DNA of 64,000 bases from Deinococcus aerolatus (GTDB taxonomy: Bacteria > Deinococcota > Deinococci > Deinococcales > Deinococcaceae), in assembly GCF_014647055.1 (NCBI RefSeq), contig NZ_BMOL01000009.1, positions 62,001 through 126,000 of the forward strand, given 5' to 3'. Position 1 is the stretch's first letter. Each line of letters opens with the position of its first letter. Below, one piece after another: positions 29,185 through 43,087 of this stretch. The translations under genes were made by a program, and so were the position numbers. Below the pieces are notes generated by a model. That model saw nothing but the letters and a program-made list of their open reading frames with translations. It was not told the DNA's origin and ran no database searches.

Positions 29185-29226
29185 TTCTGTCTTGACCGTA
29201 ATTATATTCTGTTATATACTAAATGC
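29185..29226 (+). promoter_or_regulatory. ddrA promoter with overlapping palindromic damage-box-like site
   Basis: A -35 TTGACC (29192-29197), a 17-bp spacer and a -10 TATACT (29215-29220) place the start of transcription at about the A of the ATG at 29227. The stretch TTCTGTCTTGACCGTAA (29185-29201) overlaps the -35. It resembles the 17-bp radiation/desiccation response palindrome of Deinococcus (TTATGTCATTGACATAA, recalled from literature) at about 11 of 17 positions. ATATTCTGT also repeats 22 bp apart (29182 and 29204). The promoter is clear; the operator is an inference. Confidence 0.65.
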
Positions 29227-29825
<599 letters not shown>

Positions 29826-29829
<4 letters not shown>

Positions 29830-29921
29830 ATCCAGCTCCGTCTGCCCGCGGCCTGCTGACGGTGGTGCTGGGGCTGCTGGTCCTGCTGCTGCTGAGCGGC
29901 CTGCTGACCCGGTTTCTGTAG
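29826..29921 (+). CDS. 31-residue single-pass membrane peptide coupled to ddrA
   Basis: ATG at 29826 overlaps the ddrA TGA in an ATGA junction, the usual sign of translational coupling. The product begins MNPAPSARG and continues with a run of about 19 hydrophobic residues (LLTVVLGLLVLLLLSGLL), then ends TRFL. This is a short polar head, one membrane helix and a basic tail. It ends 11 bases before the terminator, so it fills the space between ddrA and transcript end. It is too short for ordinary gene callers. Function unknown. Confidence 0.55.
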
Positions 29922-29932
29922 AAATGGATTTT

Positions 29933-29973
29933 GAAGAATGCCGCCGAGGATCGACTGCTCGGCGGCATTCTTC
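29933..29973. terminator. Strong bidirectional terminator between ddrA unit and serine hydrolase gene
   Basis: A perfect 16-bp stem (GAAGAATGCCGCCGAG at 29933-29948 with its complement at 29958-29973) and a 9-nt loop. The stem ends in TTCTTC. Convergent genes lie on both sides. Confidence 0.85.
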
Positions 29974-29997
29974 GTGGCCACCCGTGAGACGCCGGGT

Positions 29998-31215
29998 CTA
30001 CCGCTTTTGCCGTAGCTTTTGCTCGGGCCTGGGCGGCGGCCCCAGCACCTGCTCGACGCCCGCATTGATCCACGCAAAGGCGCGGCGGGTGTTCGGCATG
30101 GTGTAGGTCTGGTCCGCGCCGTGCTGCATGAAGGCGTAGACGACCTGCCGCCCATCATTGGTCTGGAAGAATCCGCTGTAGGTCAGGATGCCCCAGCCGT
30201 TGCCGCCCTTGCCGCCAAAGACGTTGATGTGCGGCCCCCACCGAAGCGCCGCTCTGCCGTAACCCAGCGCCATGACCTCGCGCTGCCACCGCTCGGCTCG
30301 GGGCGACAGGCCAGGGCGCAGAAACTCGTGGGCCAGCAGCGTGCTCAGCTCGTACGGCGTGCTGAGGTTGTGGACGCGCAGATCATCGGCGGGAGCATGG
30401 CGCGTCTCGAAGTAGCGGTCCAGTTTGGATTGCACGTAATCGGCGCGGTAGGCGCGGGCGTCGTCGTCGATCAGGGCAGCCAGCCGCTGGCGGTCCCTGC
30501 CGCTGGCTGAGGCCCAGCGCGTGGTGCCGTTGAAGGTGGCCGACAGGCCCGCCTGCGCCACCCACCAGTCGCGGGTGGGCAGGATCACGCGGGTGCGGCA
30601 CAGCCCCAGTCTGTCGGCCACATCCTGCACGCGCTGCAGGCCCACGCGGCGGTGCAGGATATCGGTGGCGGTGTTGTCACTGCTGGCGATCATGCGGACA
30701 CTCAGGGTCTTGACGTTGCTGCCATCGAAGGGATAGCTGCCCAGGCTCTGGTTCTCGCGGGTAACGTCAAAGCGCTCATTGGGGCTCAGGCGGCCCGCGT
30801 CGAATTCCCGCAGCAGCGCCCACAACACGGTCTGCTTGTACGCACTGGCCAGCGGAAAGACGCTGTTCGGGTTGGTGCCGACCGCCCGGACAGGCTCCAG
30901 CGTCACGGGATCGACCTGCGCCACCCACAGCCCCAGCCGCCCGCTCAGATAAAAGGGCGGCGGCGGCGCCTTCTTGACCACCGGCGCGGCGGCCAGGCAG
31001 CCATCGGGGCGGCTGTTGACCGGACTGCGGACCCCAGCAGCCCGAGGCAAATCGGTGGGAACGAGCACTATGGGCGCGCCCCCAGCCGGGGCCATCACCT
31101 TCCCGGTGCTGGACGCCGGCAATCTGTGGCAGGCCCCCAGGAGTGCCAGCACGCTGCACAGCGCGGCGGCGGCGGCGCGGGTGCCGCGCCCCAGGCCGCT
31201 GCTGTGGCCGCTCAC
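29998..31215 (-). CDS. Serine hydrolase, class A beta-lactamase-like, lipoprotein
   Basis: A 405-residue exported protein. The N-terminus [17 protein letters not shown] has a lipobox (LGAC) for lipid anchoring. The penicillin-recognising triad is recognisable: SAYK (Ser124, Lys127), SSDNTATD (the SDN at 179-181) and GGKGGNG in place of KTG. The protein could be a beta-lactamase or a D,D-peptidase-type cell-wall enzyme; the long loops and missing class A Glu166 context leave this open. Four bases separate it from the DegV gene upstream. Confidence 0.85.
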   Translation of the reverse strand: MSGHSSGLGRGTRAAAAALCSVLALLGACHRLPASSTGKVMAPAGGAPIVLVPTDLPRAAGVRSPVNSRPDGCLAAAPVVKKAPPPPFYLSGRLGLWVAQVDPVTLEPVRAVGTNPNSVFPLASAYKQTVLWALLREFDAGRLSPNERFDVTRENQSLGSYPFDGSNVKTLSVRMIASSDNTATDILHRRVGLQRVQDVADRLGLCRTRVILPTRDWWVAQAGLSATFNGTTRWASASGRDRQRLAALIDDDARAYRADYVQSKLDRYFETRHAPADDLRVHNLSTPYELSTLLAHEFLRPGLSPRAERWQREVMALGYGRAALRWGPHINVFGGKGGNGWGILTYSGFFQTNDGRQVVYAFMQHGADQTYTMPNTRRAFAWINAGVEQVLGPPPRPEQKLRQKR

Positions 31216-31219
31216 CGCC

Positions 31220-32059
31220 TCAGAGGGGTTCCAGGGTCACGCCCGCCGTGCCTGGCCCCGTATGCGTCGCCACCACCGCGCCGATGCCGTGGTTGCCCAG
31301 ATCCAGAACATCCAGCCCCCCCAGTCCGGCGCGGACCTCCTGCACGGACTCCTCGCCACCCAGCGTGGACATGAAGGCCACCCGCGCCCCGCCGTGGGCG
31401 GCCACGTACTTGCGGGTGTATTCCACCAGATCCTGAATGGCCTTGCGGTGGCCGCGCACGCGCCCGCCGGATTCCACCCGGCCCTTCTTGACCACCAGAA
31501 TCGGCTTGATGTTCAGCAGCCCGCCCAACAGCGCCTGCGCCCCGCCGATGCGCCCGTTGATCCTCAGAAAATCCAGGGTGTCCACGGTGAAGCGGATGTC
31601 GGCCGCCCTGGCGACCCGCTCCAGTTCTGCAACGATTTCGGGCGTGGTTTTCCCGGCCTGTGCCAGCTCGGCAGCACGCAGCGCACGCATGCCCAGGCCC
31701 ATGCTGACCGAACCCGAGTCCAGCACAGTGACCCGGTCACCGAAGTCCTGCGCGGCCAGTCGGGCGCTGCCCACCGTGCCCGACAGTTGCCCGCTGATGT
31801 GAATGCTCAGCACCTGATCGGCCGATTCCAGCGCTTTCGTGTACACGTCGGCGAATTCGGCGGGACTGGGCTGCGAGGTGCTGGGCGTCTTCTTGCCCGC
31901 CCGAAGACCCGCGAACAGTTCCGGCGGCGTGATCTGGGTGCCGTCCTTGTGCATCCGGCCATCGAACAGCACATACAGGGGCACGCTGACAATCCCGTGC
32001 TGGGCGCAGAGTTCCGGGCTGAGGTCACTCGTTGAATCGGTGACGATGGCGATGGTCAT
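31220..32059 (-). CDS. DegV family fatty-acid-binding protein
   Basis: A 279-residue soluble protein. It begins with the DegV signature [20 protein letters not shown] and later has [20 protein letters not shown] and [20 protein letters not shown]. DegV proteins bind a fatty acid and in many Gram-positive-type bacteria deliver it to fatty-acid kinase (FakA). It precedes the serine hydrolase gene by 4 bp, so the two are probably cotranscribed. Confidence 0.93.
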   Translation of the reverse strand: MTIAIVTDSTSDLSPELCAQHGIVSVPLYVLFDGRMHKDGTQITPPELFAGLRAGKKTPSTSQPSPAEFADVYTKALESADQVLSIHISGQLSGTVGSARLAAQDFGDRVTVLDSGSVSMGLGMRALRAAELAQAGKTTPEIVAELERVARAADIRFTVDTLDFLRINGRIGGAQALLGGLLNIKPILVVKKGRVESGGRVRGHRKAIQDLVEYTRKYVAAHGGARVAFMSTLGGEESVQEVRAGLGGLDVLDLGNHGIGAVVATHTGPGTAGVTLEPL

Positions 32060-32111
32060 GGTCCGATCTTAGCGTGACATCGAATTCGGGCCACCCTTAT
32101 ACCGGGTGCAA

Positions 32112-32146
32112 AGGGCAACGCCGCCCGCAGTGAACGGCGTTGCCCT
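32112..32146 (-). terminator. Terminator downstream of the Fe-S oxidoreductase gene
   Basis: A perfect 12-bp stem (AGGGCAACGCCG at 32112-32123 with CGGCGTTGCCCT at 32135-32146) sits 20 bases after the stop at 32167. On the minus strand it is followed by TTTGCACC. Confidence 0.75.
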
Positions 32147-32166
32147 GGCCGTGGGGCCTTGCGACC

Positions 32167-35397
<3,231 letters not shown>

Positions 35398-35899
35398 GGC
35401 GGGGAAACCTCCGGGGGAGTTGAAGCGGGGCTGAGGCCTTCTGTCTTGCGCCTGTGGCCTGATGCAAATATTGAACCGGGTGCAAGTATAGCGGGGTCCG
35501 CCCGGTGAGGGGCAATGGCAGGGGCGGCGTGCAGCACGAAGTGGAGTCGCCACAGCATACGCCCCAGGCGTGGCTGGGACTCGGTACCAGCCGCTGGCAA
35601 CACAGCGGACAGAGTGAATGGCCCCGTACCACGCCACGCCGTCAGCGCCGCTCCAGAAGGGCCGCCAACGCCCAGAGAACCATGGATTGGACGGTTTTGT
35701 GTCTTTTTTGAGCCTCCACTGATGGAATCAGGCGGCTCCAGGAGTGATCTGAGCGGGGCGGCTTTAACATGGAATCTGTTTAACTTCATTACCCCTATCC
35801 GCCCCCGATAAATAAAAGAACGTCAGTTTTCTACATGTTAGAACCACTTGCGAGCCTTAAAGCACCGGGTCAGAGAGACTGACCGGAAAGGATGATCCC
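35398..35899. other. 500-bp divergent promoter region
   Basis: No convincing gene is seen between the Fe-S oxidoreductase and the secreted protein. For the minus-strand gene a -10 TATACT lies at 35490-35485. The last 150 bases before 35900 are unusually AT-rich and probably hold the promoter of the secreted protein. A small hairpin (GGTCAG / CTGACC) sits just before the ribosome site AAAGGATG of the 35900 gene. Confidence 0.5.
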
Positions 35900-36787
35900 A
35901 TGAACAGAAACATGACCCATATTCTGACCCTGACCACCTTGCTCTTCGGTGCCGCCCAGGCGACTGCCGTGACCTCTGTCTCCAGCACCGCGGCCACGTC
36001 GGTCGGCAGTGCGGCGGGCGACACAGCCGAAGGCAACGCGCAGTTCAGCGTCAGCGCTGTGGTGCTGCTCGATGCCCAGGGTCAGATCGTCGGCACCGCC
36101 AACAGCACCGGGCAGTTCGTATTCCAGGGCGCCAGCAACGCTGCAACACGCGCACAGGTCACCTTCCGCAATGGCGTGAAACGCACCTACACCCTGTCCA
36201 ACCGTCTGAAGGCCCAGGCGCGAATCAGTCTTGACGCCGTCGTGGTGGCTGGCGGTTCAGGTTCGCTAAGCCTGAGCCAGGCCATTCGCGCCGAGATGCA
36301 GGCCCAGGCAAGCGCAGCCGCACAGGTCATGACGGACCGCGCCCTGGTGGGCAAGTCGGTGGCCCTGCTCAGCGCCAGCGGTCAGGTCATTGGCACCTTC
36401 AACGCCCGCGGTCAGTGGCAGGGCAGCGCCAGCGCCTCCCAGGCCACCGATGTTCTTGTGACCTTCCAGAACGGTCAGCGCGCCACCTACAGCCTGACCC
36501 AGCGCCTCGCTGTAGACGCCCGCAGCGCCGTGAATCTCGACAGCCTGCAGGTCCGCACCAACGACCGCAGCGCGTCATTGGTCCGTGTTCTGCTGGATAC
36601 GTCCGCAACCGGCACCGTCAGTGCGGGTGGGGCGGGCAGCGCCAGCACCCCGGCTGCAGGCAACGCATCTGCTGAGGCCTCGGGCAGCGCGGGCGGCACC
36701 GCTTCAGGCTCGGGTCAGGGCGGCCTGGGCGTCAGTGTGGGTATCGGAGTAGGCGTGGACGTGGGGGTCGGCACCGGCGGCAAGTAA
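35900..36787 (+). CDS. Secreted protein with duplicated 60-residue domain and Gly/Ser tail
   Basis: A 295-residue exported protein. The signal peptide is MNRNMTHILTLTTLLFGAAQ then ATA. Two homologous units follow: unit 1 near residues 51-114 (VVLLDAQGQIVGTANSTGQF ... VTFRNGVKRTYTLSNRLKAQ) and unit 2 near 150-215 (VALLSASGQVIGTFNARGQW ... VTFQNGQRATYSLTQRLAVD). The C-terminal 60 residues are almost only Gly, Ser, Ala, Thr and Val, ending in a GV repeat. The ATG follows AAAGGATG. No cysteines or catalytic motifs are seen; a structural or envelope role is a guess. Confidence 0.85.
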   Translation: MNRNMTHILTLTTLLFGAAQATAVTSVSSTAATSVGSAAGDTAEGNAQFSVSAVVLLDAQGQIVGTANSTGQFVFQGASNAATRAQVTFRNGVKRTYTLSNRLKAQARISLDAVVVAGGSGSLSLSQAIRAEMQAQASAAAQVMTDRALVGKSVALLSASGQVIGTFNARGQWQGSASASQATDVLVTFQNGQRATYSLTQRLAVDARSAVNLDSLQVRTNDRSASLVRVLLDTSATGTVSAGGAGSASTPAAGNASAEASGSAGGTASGSGQGGLGVSVGIGVGVDVGVGTGGK

Positions 36788-36845
36788 CATGCACCTCTGG
36801 TAACGCATTCCCGCCAGCAGTCCAGCCTGGAAACTTCAGGCCCCC

Positions 36846-36878
36846 GCGCGGACGAAGACACACTGTCTTCGTCCGCGC
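36846..36878 (+). terminator. Intrinsic-type terminator after secreted protein
   Basis: A perfect 15-bp stem (GCGCGGACGAAGACA with TGTCTTCGTCCGCGC) around a 3-nt loop, 58 bases after the stop. The tail GCGTGTCTGTGGTTTGG is only partly T-rich. Confidence 0.75.
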
Positions 36879-36973
36879 CGGCGTGTCTGTGGTTTGGACC
36901 GTCCCTGTCCGGCTGACCCACCCCCCGAAGATTGAACTTGCTCCAATCAGCACAAAAGCCCTAGCGTGGACAG

Positions 36974-37999
<1,026 letters not shown>

Positions 38000-38028
38000 G
38001 TGAACCGCCTACGCCTGACGGCGGCGCA

Positions 38029-39150
38029 ATGACGCCCGACTTCCAGCACCTGATTTCCGGCTCAAGACTGCGGATTCGCGGCAAATCGGCCTTCTTCGCC
38101 ACGCTGCTGCTGCACGCGGAATTCGTACCGTCAAAGGAAGTGGCGGCGGCGGGGACGGACGGCGAGCGGGTCTACGTGAATCCGGAGGTAGCGGCCAGCC
38201 TCCCCTCCGACGTGCTGGACGGGCTGCTGCTGCACGAGGTGCTGCACGCGGCGCTGTCGCATGTGGAGCGCCGCGGGCCGCGCGAGAAGAAGCGCTGGAA
38301 CAAGTCAGCGGACCTGATCGTGAACGGCATGGTGGACGCCGCGGGCCTGCCCACGCCGCAGGGATCGCGCCGCGATGACCATCTGGAAAAGCTGAGCGTG
38401 GAAGAGGTCTACACCGCCCTGCTGGCCGAGGGCGAGGAGGACGGCGAGGGTGATGAGGGGGGCGACGATCTGCTGGACGGCCCCCCCAGCGACGCGCCCC
38501 CAAAGAACGGCAAGTACCCTTCCAGTGCCGCGAAGCAGTGGCAACAGGCGATGGCCAAGGCCCGCAGCATGGACGCCATGAGCGGCGGCCAGGGCGACGA
38601 TCCGCTGGGCGCACACCGCGAACTGGCGCGGCTGGCCCCGGCCCGGCTGGACTGGCGGGCGCACCTATGGCGTTTTCTGGCGCGGACGCCGGTGGATTTC
38701 GGGGGCTTTGACCGCCGTTTCGTGGGGCGCGGGCTGTATCTAGAGGCGCTGGACGACGAATCGCTGACCGCACTGATCGCGGTGGACACTTCCGGCAGCG
38801 TGGACGACGAGGCGGTGGGGGCGCTGGTGGGCGAGGTTCAGGGCGTCCTTGGCGCGTACCCGCACGTCCGTGCCACCCTGTACTACGCCGACACAGAGGC
38901 GTATGGGCCGCACGAGCTGACCCCCGGCAGCGCCATTCCCGCGCCCCAGGGGGGCGGCGGCACCGACTTCCGGCCTATTTTTGCCCTGCTCGATGACCAC
39001 GAGCCGGACGTGCTGATCTACCTGACTGACGGCTACGGCGACTTTCCCGACGCGGCCCCGCGCATGCCGACGCTGTGGGTGGTGCCGCCCGGTGGGCTGG
39101 AGGACGAGGGCTTCCCGTTCGGCGAGATTCTGCGGCTGGAGGAGGGCTGA
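38029..39150 (+). CDS. VWA-like domain / DUF2201 putative metallopeptidase
   Basis: A 373-residue protein. The N-terminal part has a zinc-metallopeptidase-like motif, LLLHEVLHAALSHVERRGP (HExxH plus a third His). The acidic linker EGEEDGEGDEGGDD follows. The C-terminal VWA-like domain begins LTALIAVDTSGSVDDEAVGA with the MIDAS pattern DTSGS and later GGTDFRPIF and LIYLTDGYGDFP. ATG 38029 is chosen after the AAA gene stop. It is presumably the substrate-recruiting partner of the ATPase. Confidence 0.9.
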   Translation: MTPDFQHLISGSRLRIRGKSAFFATLLLHAEFVPSKEVAAAGTDGERVYVNPEVAASLPSDVLDGLLLHEVLHAALSHVERRGPREKKRWNKSADLIVNGMVDAAGLPTPQGSRRDDHLEKLSVEEVYTALLAEGEEDGEGDEGGDDLLDGPPSDAPPKNGKYPSSAAKQWQQAMAKARSMDAMSGGQGDDPLGAHRELARLAPARLDWRAHLWRFLARTPVDFGGFDRRFVGRGLYLEALDDESLTALIAVDTSGSVDDEAVGALVGEVQGVLGAYPHVRATLYYADTEAYGPHELTPGSAIPAPQGGGGTDFRPIFALLDDHEPDVLIYLTDGYGDFPDAAPRMPTLWVVPPGGLEDEGFPFGEILRLEEG

Positions 39151-40001
39151 TGGTGTCGCGCCCCGCGCGCTTCGAGCTGCAACCGGACGTGCCTCAGGAG
39201 GGGACCCGCTGGTTCATCTTCCAGGATGGCCGCCTGCTGCTGAGCCAGGACAACACGCTGCCCGTGGGCCGTGCCGAGGACTTTGAACTGGCGCGGCCCA
39301 ATCCACTGGGCCAACTGGACGGTCAGGCTTACGCCGCCGCTCAGCTGCAAGGCGACGTGCCTGTCGGCTATGCCCTCTCCCCCCTCCGTTCACTGTTTAG
39401 TCGCCTCAGCGAAGACCTGTTTGGTCTGGCCGGGTTCGCTGCGCAGGTGGTGGAGTTTGACCGCACGCACCAGTTCTGCGGCCACTGCGCCGCGCCCCTG
39501 GCCTTCACGGGCCAAGAGTTTGCCAAAGTCTGCCCGACTTGTGGCCTGACCGTATATCCGCGCGTCGCGCCGGTGGCAATGGTGCTGATCCGGCGCGGCA
39601 CAGGCGCAGACACCGAGCTGCTGCTGGCCCGCGGCCCCCATTTCCCACCCGGCATCTATTCGGCGCTGGCCGGCTTCGTGCAGCCGTCCGAGACGCTGGA
39701 ACGCGCCGCCGCCCGCGAGGTGCTGGAGGAAGTCGGCGTGAACATCAGGAGCCTGAGCTACGTCGTGAGCCAGCCCTGGCCCTTCCCGCACTCGCTGATG
39801 ATCGGTTTCGACGCCGAGTACGACGGCGGTGAGATCGTGCTGCAGCCGGACGAGATCGAGGACGCGCAGTGGTTTCCCGTCTCCGCCTTGCCGGCCCTGC
39901 CCGCGCCGTTCAGCATTGCCCGGCACCTCATTGACCGCGCCGTGTCCCTGGGACTGGGTCCGGCGGACGCCTATCCTGTTCCCCATGACCACTCCTTCTG
40001 A
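39150..40001 (+). CDS. nudC: NAD(+) diphosphatase (NudC-type Nudix hydrolase)
   Basis: A 283-residue enzyme that splits NADH/NAD+ (and de-caps NAD-RNA in other bacteria). A zinc ribbon (FCGHCAAPLAFTG, VCPTCGLTVYPRVAP) precedes the Nudix box GFVQPSETLERAAAREVLEE then VGV. The NADH-specific SQPWPFPHSLMIGF motif follows. All key residues are present. ATG at 39150 overlaps the preceding stop by one base (TGATG), so it belongs to the same operon. Confidence 0.95.
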   Translation: MVSRPARFELQPDVPQEGTRWFIFQDGRLLLSQDNTLPVGRAEDFELARPNPLGQLDGQAYAAAQLQGDVPVGYALSPLRSLFSRLSEDLFGLAGFAAQVVEFDRTHQFCGHCAAPLAFTGQEFAKVCPTCGLTVYPRVAPVAMVLIRRGTGADTELLLARGPHFPPGIYSALAGFVQPSETLERAAAREVLEEVGVNIRSLSYVVSQPWPFPHSLMIGFDAEYDGGEIVLQPDEIEDAQWFPVSALPALPAPFSIARHLIDRAVSLGLGPADAYPVPHDHSF

Positions 40002-41382
40002 CCTCGATCCGCGCACGCTGACAGCCCTGGGGGTGGACGGCGCGCTGGAGGCGGCGGCCCACCCAAGGGCCACAGCGGCTGTGCTGTCTGGCCTGAGCGC
40101 CCACCCAGACGCGCGGGTGCGTTCTCGGGTGGCCCGGCACCCCAACGCGCCGTTGGAGGTGCTGGGCGCGCTGGCCGCCGCCTACCCGCAGGAGGTGCTG
40201 GACAACCCGGGAGTGCCGCTGCTGCGGCTGGCGCGTCCAGGCTTTTTGAATGTCTTTCCCGGCGAGGGGGTGTCCGCGTTGCTGTCGCTGCCCACGGTGC
40301 CCGAGTGGGTGCTGGACGCGGCGCTGCGCCATGAGGACTACAGCGTGCGCACGGCGCTGGCCGCCCGCCCAGGACTGAGTGAGGCCCGCGTCACGGCGCT
40401 GGCCGGGGACGCGGGCTGGCAGATCCGCGAGACGGTGGCCAGACGCGACGAGCTGTCGCTGGCCCTGACCCGTCAGCTGGCCGCCGACGACGACTACGAC
40501 GTGCGCAAGGCCGTAGCCGCCCGCGCCGATCTGCCCGGAGACATTCTGCGGACGCTGGTGGAGGACAGTCACGGACTGGTGCGCGCCAGCGTGGCCCGCC
40601 GCCTGGACCTGCCGCTGGACTGCATGCTGACCCTGGCGGCCGACGGCGACAGCGACGTGCTGGCCACACTGGCGCGGCGGGTGGACCTGCCCCGCAACGT
40701 GCGCGAGTGGCTGGCGGGCCACGACGATCCGCTGGTGCGGGCCGCCGCCCTGCAAGGCTGGCACGTACCCGCCGCGTGGCTGCAACGCGCCCAGACCGAC
40801 GCTGACCCGGACGTGCGCGCCGCCCTGGCCCGCCGCCCGGATACGCCCGCAGCCACCCTCGAACGGCTGGCCCACGATGAGGCCGAGTCGGTCCGCCGCG
40901 CCGTGCTGGAGCGTGATGACCTGCCGGAAGGCGCAATTCTGGCGCTGGCCCGCGCCCCGGAGCAGGACATCCGCCTGCATGTCGCCAGCGCCGACGGCCT
41001 GCCGGGCAGCGTGCTGGACGTGCTGCTGCGCGACTCCGATCCCAACATCCGCACGATTCTGGCGGTCCGGCCCGACCTGGGCCTGGAGCGGCTGGGGTGG
41101 CTGGCGCGCGATGACAGCGCTGAAGTCCGGCGGGCGGTGGCCTACGCCGCCGCGCCGGGGACCGACACGCTGAGGGTGCTGGCCGCTGATCCGAATATCG
41201 GGGTCCGCCGCGCCGCCGCCGCCCACGCGGACCTTCCCACTGCCCTGGCCGACGCGCTGGGTGCCGATCCGGATGCCGGGGTCCGCTTGACGGTGGCGGG
41301 CCGCGCGGACCTCTCCCCCGCCCTGCGCGACATCCTCATGCACGATGACGATTCCAGCGTGCGGGCCGAGGCGCCTGGGTGA
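39985..41382 (+). CDS. Leucine-rich repeat variant (LRV/HEAT-like) protein
   Basis: A 465-residue protein built almost wholly of 24-residue helical repeats of the LRV type. The recurring pattern is DxxVRxAVAxRxDLPxxxLxxL, as in DDYDVRKAVAARADLP, DSDVLATLARRVDLP, DPDVRAALARRPDTP and DPNIRTILAVRPDLG. About 14-16 repeats make a curved solenoid suited to binding proteins or nucleic acid. The N-terminal Fe-S cluster of classical LRV proteins is absent. It overlaps nudC by 17 bp, so the four genes from 36974 form one operon. Confidence 0.88.
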   Translation: MTTPSDLDPRTLTALGVDGALEAAAHPRATAAVLSGLSAHPDARVRSRVARHPNAPLEVLGALAAAYPQEVLDNPGVPLLRLARPGFLNVFPGEGVSALLSLPTVPEWVLDAALRHEDYSVRTALAARPGLSEARVTALAGDAGWQIRETVARRDELSLALTRQLAADDDYDVRKAVAARADLPGDILRTLVEDSHGLVRASVARRLDLPLDCMLTLAADGDSDVLATLARRVDLPRNVREWLAGHDDPLVRAAALQGWHVPAAWLQRAQTDADPDVRAALARRPDTPAATLERLAHDEAESVRRAVLERDDLPEGAILALARAPEQDIRLHVASADGLPGSVLDVLLRDSDPNIRTILAVRPDLGLERLGWLARDDSAEVRRAVAYAAAPGTDTLRVLAADPNIGVRRAAAAHADLPTALADALGADPDAGVRLTVAGRADLSPALRDILMHDDDSSVRAEAPG

Positions 41383-41536
41383 CCGAGGTCCGCATCCCTC
41401 TCAGGAGCCGCACTTCAGCGGACGGGTGGCGGTTGTGGGCAGGTGCAGGTAGGCTCCTTGCCAACACCAAAGGCGACAGCGAGATCTGTTGCCTGCTGGG
41501 CGGCGCAGTTCTCACCAACGAGGATGCCGGGCAGGC

Positions 41537-41896
41537 ATGTTTCAGCAGCACCTTGAAGCCCTGGCCGTCCAGCGGGGGCTAGTCGAGGAGCTGGAAGGGC
41601 GCTTGAAAGTCGAACTGGCCCGGCTGTCCGATCTGGCCGCCCGGACGGTGGCCGCCCATCTGGGCCAGCGCAGCGGCGGGTCGACAGACCGGGAAACACT
41701 GGACGCCCAGGCCCGGGCGATCAGACACGACCTGGAAGCCTTCACGAAGCTGGCCGCACCGGATGAAGGCGCGGCGCGGCGGTGTTGTGCCGGGCAGGAC
41801 ATGCGGACCTGGGAGGTGAGGCGGGCCGGATGGGCGAGGCGGTCGCGGCTTGACGGACAAGGAACCACGGGCCGCCCTGACACATCTGAACTGTAA
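41537..41896 (+). CDS. Possible small helical protein or gene remnant, 119 aa
   Basis: The first 75 residues look like real coding sequence with a coiled-coil pattern (LEALAVQRGLVEELEGRLKV and DAQARAIRHDLEAFTKLA). The last 40 residues (RRCCAGQDMRTWEVRRAG and so on) look like random GC-rich DNA, so the gene may be truncated. GGGCAGG precedes the ATG. It begins the gene-poor stretch that continues to the tRNA genes. Confidence 0.35.
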   Translation: MFQQHLEALAVQRGLVEELEGRLKVELARLSDLAARTVAAHLGQRSGGSTDRETLDAQARAIRHDLEAFTKLAAPDEGAARRCCAGQDMRTWEVRRAGWARRSRLDGQGTTGRPDTSEL

Positions 41897-41961
41897 GGAG
41901 CGCTCCTCGTCAGTATTTTCCGCGTAAGGGCCATGTAATGACAGGCGACCGATACTGACTC

Positions 41962-42387
41962 GTGGATAAAAAATTCGCTTTTCTGATGCTTGCAGCACTG
42001 TCGTTCACACCCTCTGCCCTGGCGACCGGCTTTGTCGTCGAGTCCAATCTGACGGGAGTCCAGCTTCCCAAAGGTGCCCTTGAACTCACCGACGACGACT
42101 TTTCCGATGACATGGTGACTCTCCTCGAGGAGACGGCAGCGACCATGAAGGGCAAATGTCAGTACCACGAACTACTGTACTGGGAGGGCAATCCAGTCGC
42201 CATTGCCAAGGCCCTCAACTCCAAAATTCCTGCCAGCTTCAGGTACAAACTCGTTGATGCGGATGAGCTGGACGACGGCTCATACGAGACGTTCACCCTG
42301 ACCAGCAGCAAAGTGTCTTACGCCGGAGTGTGGATTCAGGGGGCCAAGGATGTCACGCTGGCCTGGTGCAACGTCGTTAAAAAGTAG
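41962..42387 (+). CDS. Secreted protein of unknown function, 141 aa
   Basis: GTG at 41962 begins a signal peptide (KKFAFLMLAALSFTPSALA, cut after ALA). The mature protein of about 120 residues is mildly acidic, with two cysteines (KGKCQYHELL and LAWCNVVKK) that could form a disulfide. GATACT at 41951-41956 lies five bases before the GTG, implying a leaderless transcript. No family recognised. Base composition is less GC-rich than its neighbours. Confidence 0.7.
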   Translation: MDKKFAFLMLAALSFTPSALATGFVVESNLTGVQLPKGALELTDDDFSDDMVTLLEETAATMKGKCQYHELLYWEGNPVAIAKALNSKIPASFRYKLVDADELDDGSYETFTLTSSKVSYAGVWIQGAKDVTLAWCNVVKK

Positions 42388-42798
42388 CCAGTAATCGGGG
42401 GCCAAGTTCAGGGCTATGCCGAGACCATGTGATAGGCCAGGCAAATAATGCGCACTTATATTTTGATTGAGTGCGCTTCTCTGACCTGGGACTCTGTACC
42501 GGCCATCTTCACATTGAGGATGTGACCGCACATCTACGGGGAAAAGCATGGTGCACCGTCATGATTTCCGGCAAGGTCTACCGGGGGCCGTAACCCTCAC
42601 CGGCGAAATAGCCATGTTCCGCCGAATCTCCCTCGCCTGCCGGCCATCAACGGCCAATGTGTGTGACCTAGCCGGTCATAAAGGGACACCGCCCTCGAGA
42701 TGCTCCCGTCCCGTTTCTCCAACCCGTTTTACTTGTCCTGCTCTGACGATATGGTGCATTGAAACCCCACCCAGCACCGCCCCTAACTTCAGGGGTCT
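42388..42798. other. Non-coding stretch with possible terminator
   Basis: No gene is supported here. GCGCACT (42450-42456) and AGTGCGC (42470-42476) form a 7-bp hairpin with an AT-rich loop, perhaps ending the 41962 transcript. The rest has no recognisable features. Confidence 0.4.
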
Positions 42799-43087
42799 AT
42801 GGAGGTCAGAAGGTTGACAGGTTCAACAGAGCAGCTCTGGTTCCTCAACACCCTCGTCACGATTCATCAGTCAGATTTCATCGGCTCCGATGGCATCGCC
42901 GTGATGGGGCATCACGCGCGTTTCGGCGATTCTCCACTTGCACGTCCATCAGCGCGAGGATGGGATGTTTCATGTGCTGGAAGGGGAAATGCGACTGGGT
43001 AGCGGCGACAGCGAACTTCGCCTGGGTCTAGGCGGCACGTTCCTGGCCAAGCAAGGCAGCGCTCACACCTACCGCGTGGAGAATTGA
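42799..43087 (+). pseudogene. Frameshifted cupin-domain protein remnant
   Basis: From the ATG at 42799 the frame reads a cupin-like N-terminus ending ARFGDSP, then goes out of frame. A second frame from TTG 42938 continues naturally: LHVHQREDGMFHVLEGEMRL, then GGTFLAKQGSAHTYRVEN and a stop at 43085-43087. This is the first cupin motif (HVHxREDxxFxVLEGE) followed by the second. A loss of two bases near 42937 (expected DSPPLHVH) explains the break. The protein also ends early compared with cupins. Confidence 0.75.

Noticed and set aside
41379..41582. 67-codon frame overlapping the LRV gene stop by 4 bp
   Set aside because: Although GTGA overlap looks like coupling, the product is Arg/Ser/Gly-rich with no pattern and overlaps a better candidate frame at 41537.
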